A stretch of DNA of 64,000 bases from Nostocoides_A vanveenii (GTDB lineage: Bacteria > Actinomycetota > Actinomycetes > Actinomycetales > Dermatophilaceae): contig NZ_BAAAPN010000029.1 in the NCBI RefSeq assembly GCF_039531165.1, forward strand, positions 1 to 64,000, in the 5' to 3' direction. Made by a program: the position numbers and the translations under genes. This document shows, piece after piece, positions 1-7,152 of this stretch. The notes under the pieces were generated by a model, which saw only the letters and a list, made by a program, of their open reading frames with translations, did not search any database and had not been told where the DNA came from. The first letter of the stretch is position 1. Each line of letters opens with the position of its first letter.

Positions 1-971
1 ATGGTGAAAGTCCTTGTTCTAGAAGAGGGGCTCATCCCCGCGCGGGCGGGGCGGACTTGGGGGTGCCTTTCGGGGTGTGTGGTTGAGGGGGCTCATCCCC
101 GCGCGGGCGGGGCGGACGCGAACTGCGCGGCCAGCTCGTGGTCACGCCTGGGCTCATCCCCGCGCGGGCGGGGCGGACCTACCCGGTGGGCAGCAGATCG
201 CCTCGCCCGCGGGCTCATCCCCGCGCGGGCGGGGCGGACGCACCACCAGATGCGCGAGCCGTTGCCGCCCGGGGCTCATCCCCGCGCGGGCGGGGCGGAC
301 TTGTTCAGGACGAACTCGTAGCCCTGAACCATGGGCTCATCCCCGCGCGGGCGGGGCGGACGCTCGCCCGTGGGACAACTCGGGCAAGCCCGAGGGCTCA
401 TCCCCGCGCGGGCGGGGCGGACCACCACCAGATGCGGGCGCCGTTGCCGCCCGGGGGCTCATCCCCGCGCGGGCGGGGCGGACACCTGGTGCCGGTCAGC
501 CATGGAAGTGCATCCGGGCTCATCCCCGCGCGGGCGGGGCGGACGGTACTGGTGAGCCATGCGGCGGCACGGGCGCGGGCTCATCCCCGCGCGGGCGGGG
601 CGGACCCGCCCCCCCCGCCCCCGCCGGGCACCGAGTGGGGCTCATCCCCGCGCGGGCGGGGCGGACCAGTTCGTCGTCGATGCCGCGCCAGTATCCGGGG
701 GCTCATCCCCGCGCGGGCGGGGCGGACTCCCCCGCCATCATCGCCCGCAGCGATGTCACGGGCTCATCCCCGCGCGGGCGGGGCGGACTCGCGGTCGGGG
801 CGACCGATCTTGGCGGCCCAGGGCTCATCCCCGCGCGGGCGGGGCGGACTCCTGCTTGTGTCCACATGGATTTGTGTGGACGGGCTCATCCCCGCGCGGG
901 CGGGGCGGACAATTACGGATCGAAGCGGTGACCCGCCTTGAGGGGCTCATCCCCGCGCGGGCGGGGCGGAC
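1..971 (-). CRISPR. Type I-E CRISPR array (16 repeats, 15 complete spacers; runs off left edge)
   Basis: Sixteen identical 29-bp repeats start at 28, 89, 150 and so on every 61 bp to 943-971. On the plus strand each begins GGGCTCATCCCC and ends GGGGCGGAC. All 15 complete spacers are 32 bp. Bases 1-27 look like the end of another spacer, so the array probably continues left of the window. The minus-strand repeat has the type I-E form: a CCCCGC/GCGGGG stem followed by the handle GATGAGCCC. The array is therefore read leftward, in line with the cas genes, and the newest spacer should be at 911-942. No repeat carries a mismatch. The spacers at 240-271 and 423-454 are near duplicates. Open frames across the array are an artefact of the repeat. 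Confidence 0.98.
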
Positions 972-1015
972 ACTTGCTGAGCAGCCAGGATAGGCGAAGA
1001 GTCACCAAACCGCAG
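972..1015 (-). promoter_or_regulatory. Leader segment between cas2 and the first repeat
   Basis: Only 44 bp separate the cas2 stop codon from the leader-proximal repeat. By repeat orientation this is where the leader should lie. It is less GC-rich than its surroundings but short for a type I-E leader, so leader functions (integration site, perhaps a promoter) may extend into the 3' end of cas2, or the array may be read through from the cas operon. I see no convincing -10/-35 pair. Confidence 0.5.
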
Positions 1016-1360
1016 TCACTTTCGCCCGCGCCGTCGCTGGCTTGCAGCGCTCCAACCGCGGCGCATCCCGGTATAGCGCGCCGACGGTGCGCTTGGCCGG
1101 CGAATGAGCTGGATCCCGTCGAGGTCGACCGGCTCCCACTCGTGGCGATGGACGCGGAAGTACAGTCGCTGCTCACCGCGTGCGGACTCGATCATGATCG
1201 CGCGACCGTCCTTGCAGAGTTCGACGACCCGATCCCAGAGCTCATCGCGAACGCGACGGGTGAGGTGACCGACGAAGACTCCCGGGGCGATCTCCAGAAG
1301 CCATCTGGTGAGGTGTCCGCGGAGGCCGGCGGGCACGGCCGTCACAACGAGCACTACCAC
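1016..1360 (-). CDS. cas2: CRISPR-associated endoribonuclease/adaptation protein Cas2e
   Basis: This 114-residue protein has the Cas2e pattern: a hydrophobic first strand VVLVVTAVPAGLRGHLTRWL, then EIAPGVFVG, and WDRVVELC later. Cas2 dimers bridge two Cas1 dimers to form the integrase that inserts new spacers. The start is taken as the GTG at 1360-1358, which overlaps the cas1 stop in the string GTGGTAG; the upstream in-frame codons lie inside cas1. The last ~27 residues are basic (SQRRRGRK end) and could be a DNA-contacting tail. It is the last cas gene, and the array begins 44 bp after its stop. Confidence 0.93.
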   Translation of the reverse strand: MVVLVVTAVPAGLRGHLTRWLLEIAPGVFVGHLTRRVRDELWDRVVELCKDGRAIMIESARGEQRLYFRVHRHEWEPVDLDGIQLIRRPSAPSARYTGMRRGWSAASQRRRGRK

Positions 1361-2310
1361 GGTGCGTCGTCCGAGAAGTTCTGGCCGCAAACGACCTTCG
1401 TGCCTTTCCGATCCCAGAGATAGATAACGTCCCAGTCCGGTGCATCGTCCGCCGTCTCACCCTGATCGCCAACGAGAAGGCGCCGGACGTCTCGCGCACA
1501 TCGAGCGAGCAGGTCTTGCGAGACAATGGCGTCTCGCACCGCTCGTCGCGTCTCAGCGGGAATATCATCCGGCTCCTGCTCACTCGCCACCTTGAAGGCG
1601 ACGGGTATGGCGATCTCCGCCTTATAGAGGTCCGCGACGTCGAACACGAAGGACCGCGCGTGGCCGGTATGGACGAAGCCCAGCCCGGGTGCGCACCCCA
1701 GCGCGACGATCACGGCGTGGCACACGCCATACAGGGACGTCGTCGCGGATGACAGCGCCATGTTGACCGGATCGGACCCGGTGAAATCGTCTGGTCGATA
1801 GTCGCGCTTCGTCCACTCGACCCCGAACTCCTCGGAGGCATCGCGATAAGCCTTCCGAACCCGTGCCCCTTCCCGGCCACGAAGCTGCTGCATGGTCAGC
1901 GCAGAGACATCCTCCCCGGGGAAGCGCATCGCATACATCTCGCGGGCGACGCGCAGACGCAAGTTCTGATTGCTCACCAGCGCAGCCTGCGCCTCCAGCA
2001 GACGCGAGGCGTTCGTCAGGGTCCGTCCGTGCGCGTAGTAGCGCACGCCCTGCTCGCCCACCCAGACGCACGTGGACCCGCTCTCGGCCATCAACACCAT
2101 CGCCTGATGGGTGACATTGGTCCCCGGGCCGAGCAGGAGGGCTCCGACCGTGGCCGCGGGAAGGTGAACGACCCCGCGGTCATCCGTCGCCGTCAACGCG
2201 TTGCCGTCCCGGTGGACGACGCACCGCTCCAGATAGACGAAGCTCAACCGGTCCTGGGCGCGCTGCAGCGCCGAGATCGGCGTGGGGGGAGGCCCGGGGA
2301 TCGGTTTCAC
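1354..2310 (-). CDS. cas1: CRISPR-associated integrase Cas1 (type I-E)
   Basis: This 318-residue protein has the Cas1 signatures. The metal-binding Glu is in LRGREGARVRKAY, and the His and Asp are in GFVHTGHARSFVFDVADLYK. The N-terminal beta domain contains LSFVYLERCVVHRDGNAL. With Cas2 it forms the spacer-integration complex. The start is GTG at 2310, with its first bases inside the cas6e stop (GTGA overlap), so translation is probably coupled. Length is usual for I-E Cas1 and all catalytic positions are present, so adaptation is likely intact. Confidence 0.96.
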   Translation of the reverse strand: MKPIPGPPPTPISALQRAQDRLSFVYLERCVVHRDGNALTATDDRGVVHLPAATVGALLLGPGTNVTHQAMVLMAESGSTCVWVGEQGVRYYAHGRTLTNASRLLEAQAALVSNQNLRLRVAREMYAMRFPGEDVSALTMQQLRGREGARVRKAYRDASEEFGVEWTKRDYRPDDFTGSDPVNMALSSATTSLYGVCHAVIVALGCAPGLGFVHTGHARSFVFDVADLYKAEIAIPVAFKVASEQEPDDIPAETRRAVRDAIVSQDLLARCARDVRRLLVGDQGETADDAPDWDVIYLWDRKGTKVVCGQNFSDDAPW

Positions 2311-2993
2311 GACCGCGGCGGGGCCAGGGTCATCAGGCCGCAGCCATACGCCTTGGCTCGGCCCATCCCCCCGACGAGTGCGGTCCGCAGCGCCGACGGA
2401 GCCACCACGGTCAATAGACCAGCGAAGCTAGCCCGAGACAGGGACACCCTCGACCTGCCTGCCTCGGCCTCTCTGCGCCCGAAACTGACCGTATGCCGCT
2501 CGCTCACCTCCGACAGCACGCCGAACGTCTCGTCCGTGGCCACCTCGAACCCCCACGATCGGGCGTGCTTGACGAGCCACTCACGCTGTTGATCCGCCGT
2601 CAGATGTGGCGACACGCGCCCGCGCCGAGGCCCGCCGGGCTGCTTGGGCAACACGCGGACGGGATTGGCGGTCAACCGGAACCGCCACGCCTGGCCGGCG
2701 GCCAGCCGGTCGAGAAAGGGCTCGTATGCCGTGCTGTCCCACTGGGGTTGACTCGGCCAACCGGCCTGTTCGATGAGACCGGTGAAGTCCGGAGCCGACG
2801 GAGAGACGACATAGAGCTGGATGTCGTGCGTCTTGGCCTGGTCGACCCGCCAGAGAACGCGGCCGGCGGAGTCCTCGTCAGCCAACTGGGGGTGTGAGCC
2901 CATCACGGCCGCGTGCATCGCCTGTGGCGAGGCCAGGAGTCGATGGGTGTCGCGACGGGTCGGGTTGAGCCGGACTCTCGATAACTCGGTCAT
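2307..2993 (-). CDS. cas6e: crRNA-processing endoribonuclease Cas6e (CasE/Cse3)
   Basis: The predicted protein is 228 residues and begins MTELSRVRLNPTRRDTHRLL, the classic CasE N-terminus. It cuts the repeat hairpin in pre-crRNA and stays bound as part of Cascade. The glycine-rich C-terminal segment GMGRAKAYGCGLMTLAP is typical of Cas6 RAMP folds. The His in the DTHRLL-HAAVMG region is a candidate catalytic residue. The start ATG overlaps the cas5e stop (ATGA). The enzyme would have to process both the main array repeat and the shorter-loop repeats of the mini-CRISPR near 11.4 kb. Confidence 0.94.
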   Translation of the reverse strand: MTELSRVRLNPTRRDTHRLLASPQAMHAAVMGSHPQLADEDSAGRVLWRVDQAKTHDIQLYVVSPSAPDFTGLIEQAGWPSQPQWDSTAYEPFLDRLAAGQAWRFRLTANPVRVLPKQPGGPRRGRVSPHLTADQQREWLVKHARSWGFEVATDETFGVLSEVSERHTVSFGRREAEAGRSRVSLSRASFAGLLTVVAPSALRTALVGGMGRAKAYGCGLMTLAPPRS

Positions 2994-3694
2994 GCGCTCG
3001 CCACCACCGTGAAGTAGTCGTCGCCGTCGTCGCGGGCCAGATCGTTCGGAAGGGTGGCTAACTGCTCGAGCCGGACGACGTCCCGCCATACGTACTCCCG
3101 GCGTTCCGGTGCGAAACTCGCTGGCACGTCGCGGGCCGTCAACCGGTCACCCGGCGCGCTGCCGTCATCGTCGATGACGATCGGCAGGCGCACGGTCGAG
3201 CCCATCCGCCGCCGGTGCCAGCGCGAGGCGACCCACCGGAAGGTGCTCAGGGCACTGACCAGATCGTCAGCCACGACCCCCTGGAAGAGATCCGGTGGAG
3301 CGGGGCAGGAGCGGCGGCCGAGATAGAGCGGGAAGGTCGGGCGCCGAAGCGATTCCGCCAGTCCCGCAACCAGTTCCGGCTCACCCTCGACCCCGGCGAG
3401 GAAGGCCGCGTCGGCGAGATAGAAGCGGGTGGACAGCGGCATGACGGCCCCGTCACTCGAGCGGTGGGCGGTCTGGAAGTCCCGCAGGATCCGGCCGGGC
3501 TGGTCGATCCGGACCCCGAACCGAAGCCCGAGCAGGTCCACGATAGAATCGGTCCGGGGCCGCCCCTGGGCGGCCGCGATCAACCCGAGAACGCCACTCT
3601 TGGTGGGCTCGGAACGCGTCTCGCGCCGGGTGAACCGGCTCGAGTCTCCCCAGGCTTGCAGCGGGCCGGCGAGACGCAGCAGCAGCGTGCTCAT
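2990..3694 (-). CDS. cas5e: Cascade subunit Cas5e (CasD)
   Basis: A 234-residue protein beginning MSTLLLRLAGPLQAWGDSSR and continuing RRETRSEPTKSGVLGLIAAAQGR, the diagnostic Cas5e N-terminus. Cas5e caps the 5' handle of the crRNA and contacts Cse1 and the Cas7 backbone. The chosen ATG (3694) overlaps the cas7e stop as ATGA; a longer frame upstream lies inside cas7e and was ignored. Length is in the usual range for the family. Confidence 0.95.
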   Translation of the reverse strand: MSTLLLRLAGPLQAWGDSSRFTRRETRSEPTKSGVLGLIAAAQGRPRTDSIVDLLGLRFGVRIDQPGRILRDFQTAHRSSDGAVMPLSTRFYLADAAFLAGVEGEPELVAGLAESLRRPTFPLYLGRRSCPAPPDLFQGVVADDLVSALSTFRWVASRWHRRRMGSTVRLPIVIDDDGSAPGDRLTARDVPASFAPERREYVWRDVVRLEQLATLPNDLARDDGDDYFTVVASA

Positions 3695-4830
3695 CGGGCT
3701 TCGCCGGTGCCGGCTCCCCGGACCGCCGACCCGACGGCGCCGACGAGGTCCTTCAGGGGCATTGGGGCAGCGACCTCGTCGAGTGCCTCGGCACGGCTGC
3801 TCCCGCGGGCGGTGAGTACGGCACGTGGGTCGAAGCCCATCCCCGAAACCTCGCGCAACTCCTCGACGAGGCGGCCGACCGACGCACGTGTGTATCCGCC
3901 GGCGCCCTCGATCGCCTCCTCGAAGGCGCCCACGAGGTTGACCGGGCGGTCGTCCCGGATGCACACGAGCACCGCGTCGGGCAGGGTGCGGTTGGCGAAG
4001 GTGTTCTGCTTACCGGTGGGCATACTTGTCACGAACCCTGAGACGAAGGCCTCCACCGCCTCTGCCGTCGCCTCGATGTCACCGTCGAGATTCTTCTGCA
4101 GCCCAGGGACGTCCAGGGTGGCGAACCGGTAGAGGGTCGAGGAGTTGAACTCGATCACCCCGATCATGCCGGCGCCGGTTTCCTCCTCCACGTTCGCGTC
4201 GTCGACGGCGGTGTAATAGTCCTGTTCCGGGGTGACGGCGTGCGTGCTGATCGCGTGCGCCACCTGCACCGCCGCGTCGACGTTGAGGTCCGCGGCGTCC
4301 GCCACCATTCGCCCGAAGAGGGCCACCTCAAGGCCGTGCTCGGCGTCGGCTGCCGACTTCGCCTGAGCCTTGGTCGGCTTCCCATCGACCGAAAGCGCCA
4401 GGTCGGCGAGCCGGTCCAGTTGGCGGTTGCTCCAGAAGACGAGATACTGCGTCTTTCCGTATGCCGCGGCCGGAGCCTCACCGGCGTCGATCGCCTTCTG
4501 CTGGGTCCGGGTCAGCTTGACCTCGTCGACCTTCATGCCGAGGGCCTCGATGACCGATTTGGCCCGCGACTGGGCCTCGGCCGGATCGAGATCAGGTCGG
4601 AGGTTTTTCATGCGATCCGCGAGCTTCTCCAGGGCCTGCTTGGTGCGGATCCCGAGGTTCGACTGATCGATGGAGTCGGCGAAGGATCCGCGCACGGCCT
4701 TCTTCCAGGCCTGGCTGCTGACGCGCGAGCGCAGGACGCCCCCGTAGTAGGCCGTCTTGGGGCTGCCGGTGTCGTCCCGGTTGATATTGCTCGGGGGGAC
4801 GGACTGGATGACGTGGATGTCAACGAACAT
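3691..4830 (-). CDS. cas7e: Cascade backbone subunit Cas7e (CasC/Cse4)
   Basis: A 379-residue RAMP protein beginning MFVDIHVIQSVPPSNINRDD and containing PKTAYYGGVLRSRVSSQAWK, the CasC signature; FVTSMPTGKQNTFANRTLPD lies in the C-terminal half. Six copies polymerise along the crRNA in type I-E Cascade. Each thumb flips out one guide base in six, which matters for the partial promoter match described at 11334-11365. It overlaps cse2 by 11 bp at its start and cas5e by 4 bp at its end. Confidence 0.96.
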   Translation of the reverse strand: MFVDIHVIQSVPPSNINRDDTGSPKTAYYGGVLRSRVSSQAWKKAVRGSFADSIDQSNLGIRTKQALEKLADRMKNLRPDLDPAEAQSRAKSVIEALGMKVDEVKLTRTQQKAIDAGEAPAAAYGKTQYLVFWSNRQLDRLADLALSVDGKPTKAQAKSAADAEHGLEVALFGRMVADAADLNVDAAVQVAHAISTHAVTPEQDYYTAVDDANVEEETGAGMIGVIEFNSSTLYRFATLDVPGLQKNLDGDIEATAEAVEAFVSGFVTSMPTGKQNTFANRTLPDAVLVCIRDDRPVNLVGAFEEAIEGAGGYTRASVGRLVEELREVSGMGFDPRAVLTARGSSRAEALDEVAAPMPLKDLVGAVGSAVRGAGTGEAR

Positions 4831-5506
4831 GAGCGGTCTCGCTTTCGGCGTCGGTCAGGAGCGGAGGGATGGTGTCTGGTGTGTCGTTGGAGGGGTTCTT
4901 CGTCGAAGTGCGGTGGAATCCTCGGCCCCAGCGCAATCGGACGATGGGGATGCCGCCGGGCTGCTGCCAGCGATAGAGATCGGCGGCCAGGGAGCCGTAG
5001 TCGAGCGGGATCGACTCGGCGCGCAGGATTTGCACGATGCCCCGCAGGTGGGTCATCAGCTGGTCATAGGTCTGTGCCCGGCCCAGAGAGTGGAAGCGGG
5101 CCATCACGGGGCCGCCCATGAGGTCGTCGGCGTCCCGGGACTCGGCGAGCTGGCGGATGGCCAGACCCAGGGGGCGCTCCCGGACGTGGACCGCCTGACG
5201 CGCTGACTGAGCGTGGGTGGCGAACAGGACGAGCGAGGCCTGAGCGGCCCGCTCCGCCGGACTCGGCTGGTCGGTGCGGCCCAGGAGGTCGGCCGGCAGC
5301 AGGTCCATGGTCAACGCCCAGGAGTCGGTATCGTCGCCGAGGTTGCCCGGATCGAGCCGCCGTAGTCGCGCCAGGGTGGCTCGGGTGGCACTGTCGGTGC
5401 GCGCCGACTCGGCGTCCATACCGCGCTGCAGCGTCGTCACCCGGATGCCGACAAGTCGGGCCAGCTTCCGCTCGGTATTGCGCCGGGAGGTCGTCGCTGT
5501 GGTCAT
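4820..5506 (-). CDS. cse2: Cascade small subunit Cse2 (CasB)
   Basis: A 228-residue, mostly helical, basic protein. It starts at the ATG at 5506, which overlaps the cse1 stop codon (ATGA). The segment ARFHSLGRAQTYDQLMTHLR followed by SIPLDYGSLAADLYRWQ is typical of CasB C-terminal helices. Two copies of Cse2 line the belly of Cascade and stabilise the displaced strand. The Asp/Ser/Thr-rich last ~35 residues may be a disordered tail. Family assignment rests on position and these motifs. Confidence 0.9.
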   Translation of the reverse strand: MTTATTSRRNTERKLARLVGIRVTTLQRGMDAESARTDSATRATLARLRRLDPGNLGDDTDSWALTMDLLPADLLGRTDQPSPAERAAQASLVLFATHAQSARQAVHVRERPLGLAIRQLAESRDADDLMGGPVMARFHSLGRAQTYDQLMTHLRGIVQILRAESIPLDYGSLAADLYRWQQPGGIPIVRLRWGRGFHRTSTKNPSNDTPDTIPPLLTDAESETAHVR

Positions 5507-7152
5507 CGCGTCGAACCCCTTGTTCCTGAGGGCGTGGGTATCGCGCTCATCTGCCTCTCCTGGTCGTGTGGAACTGGTTGCGGTGGAATGAGTTTCGACA
5601 GGGCGGCGCGGAACCACAGGTCTGCCAGCGCCGCATCGAGATGTCGCTCCTTGACCTTGCGGCCAAGGACGGCGTCGGCCCCGGCCTCACGGACGAGGCG
5701 GTCGGCCTCGGTCGCGATCACGGCCCGGCACACTGCTGACCAATCGGCCGACGCGGGCTCTGGATCCCCGTCGCCGAGCCGACCGAGCCACAATCGGAAG
5801 GCCCCGTCGAGCTGATGAAAGCCGAACTCCCGCGCCCTGTCCCGCGCCCCGGCTGGGTCGCGGCCGGCGGCACTGGCGAGGTTGCCGGCCAGATTGGCCA
5901 ACAGGGTGACCGCAGCGACGGCCAGGTCCGCGGCGCGGAGCGCGGCGCTCGTCACCGGAGGATCAGTCAGGACCTTCGCCCGCAGCCGGAGGGCGTCGTC
6001 GTAGGTCGCCTCGATCATCGAGTCCTGGGTGCCGTAGGACATCCCGACCGCGTGGAGACGCACCGGCGTGTCGGGGGCGAGGCCACCGGCATCCCGCCGC
6101 TCGGCGAGCCAGGAGACCACGGCGGGAGCCAACTCCGCGACGGCCTCGCCGCTAACCGCGCCTCCGGTGGCACGCTCGATGAGGATGCCGTCGAGCCCGC
6201 GCCACAGGGCTCGGGCCGGGTCGTGCGATCGGGGCATGTAGGCGGTGTCGCCGGTGAGCTTCTCCTGGTTGGCGCTGCGTCTCCAGGCGGAATGGTGCTC
6301 GACCTTGTGCAGGTTGCGAGCGTGCACCGGGTCACCATTGGTGATGAGAACGTCCGTCACTTCGGTGCCGTTGTGGTGCAACAGTATTCGTCGCATGGAC
6401 CACGTGGTCAGGTCGTTGGGTCCGGTGGGAAACGCATGCTTCGCGTCAACCCCCGGGCCGAGTGGCGATCGCTCCCACGCGGGTAGGTCGGATCGGCTGT
6501 CGAACTCACGGCGGGGGAGAACGAGGTTGAGCAGTAGCGTCTCGCGCAGATCGCCGCCCTCCACGAAGACCAGTCCGCATCGGCCGGCGAAGCCGGTCCC
6601 GATGGGATATCCCTTGCCGCCCTTGACGCGGGGGTCGCCGATGGCTCCGGTCTTGATCCCGGAGACGTCGAACTGCTGGCAGTGGACGAGCCAACGTGCA
6701 GCCTCGGCATACGACAGGCTTGTGATCTGTCGGCCGGCCCGGGTCGTGAAGTACTGCTCTCCCGCAGGCACTTCGGCGATGAGTTTGACCAGACCGGAGG
6801 TCTTGCTCGCGCTCAGGCCGGCCACCTGGAGGAATGGCGTCGTCGGCGACAGCAGGTCGAATCGCTCGCCCTGGGCGTCCAGGTAGGCGTCGATCTCGGC
6901 GAGGGGGAGTTCCCGCGCCTCCCACAAGCGGGTCCACTCCGGCGGGCCGTGGCGATGCTCCGGGATCGCTCGGTTGACGATGACGAGCAGCAGCCGGAGT
7001 ATTGCCGCGTCTTGGGTGGGGATCTCGCCGGCGAGTCCGCGGATCTCGCCGGCCCGTTGGAACATCTCCCGCAGCGACAGCTCGTGCACCTGATCGCCGA
7101 TGCGGACGGCGATCCACGGTTCGTCGCGCAGGTCGTATGCCGTGCGGCTCAT
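5503..7152 (-). CDS. cas8e: Cascade large subunit Cse1 (Cas8e/CasA)
   Basis: A 549-residue protein beginning MSRTAYDLRDEPWIAVRI and containing LSPTTPFLQVAGL and WLVHCQQFDVSGIKTGAIGD, typical of CasA. In type I-E this subunit reads the PAM, helps unwind the target and recruits Cas3. The C-terminal four-helix region includes AAVTLLANLAGNLASAAGRD. The ATG at 7152 overlaps the cas3 stop codon (ATGA). Its PAM preference cannot be read from sequence, but the terminal C of the repeat suggests a PAM ending in C. Confidence 0.95.
   Translation of the reverse strand: MSRTAYDLRDEPWIAVRIGDQVHELSLREMFQRAGEIRGLAGEIPTQDAAILRLLLVIVNRAIPEHRHGPPEWTRLWEARELPLAEIDAYLDAQGERFDLLSPTTPFLQVAGLSASKTSGLVKLIAEVPAGEQYFTTRAGRQITSLSYAEAARWLVHCQQFDVSGIKTGAIGDPRVKGGKGYPIGTGFAGRCGLVFVEGGDLRETLLLNLVLPRREFDSRSDLPAWERSPLGPGVDAKHAFPTGPNDLTTWSMRRILLHHNGTEVTDVLITNGDPVHARNLHKVEHHSAWRRSANQEKLTGDTAYMPRSHDPARALWRGLDGILIERATGGAVSGEAVAELAPAVVSWLAERRDAGGLAPDTPVRLHAVGMSYGTQDSMIEATYDDALRLRAKVLTDPPVTSAALRAADLAVAAVTLLANLAGNLASAAGRDPAGARDRAREFGFHQLDGAFRLWLGRLGDGDPEPASADWSAVCRAVIATEADRLVREAGADAVLGRKVKERHLDAALADLWFRAALSKLIPPQPVPHDQERQMSAIPTPSGTRGSTR

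Noticed and set aside
1..993. Several long open frames across 1-990 giving repeats such as GLIPARAGRT, AHPRAGGAD and GSSPRGRGG
   Set aside because: They are translations of the 61-bp CRISPR repeat-spacer units, which stay open in several frames; well-known false proteins.
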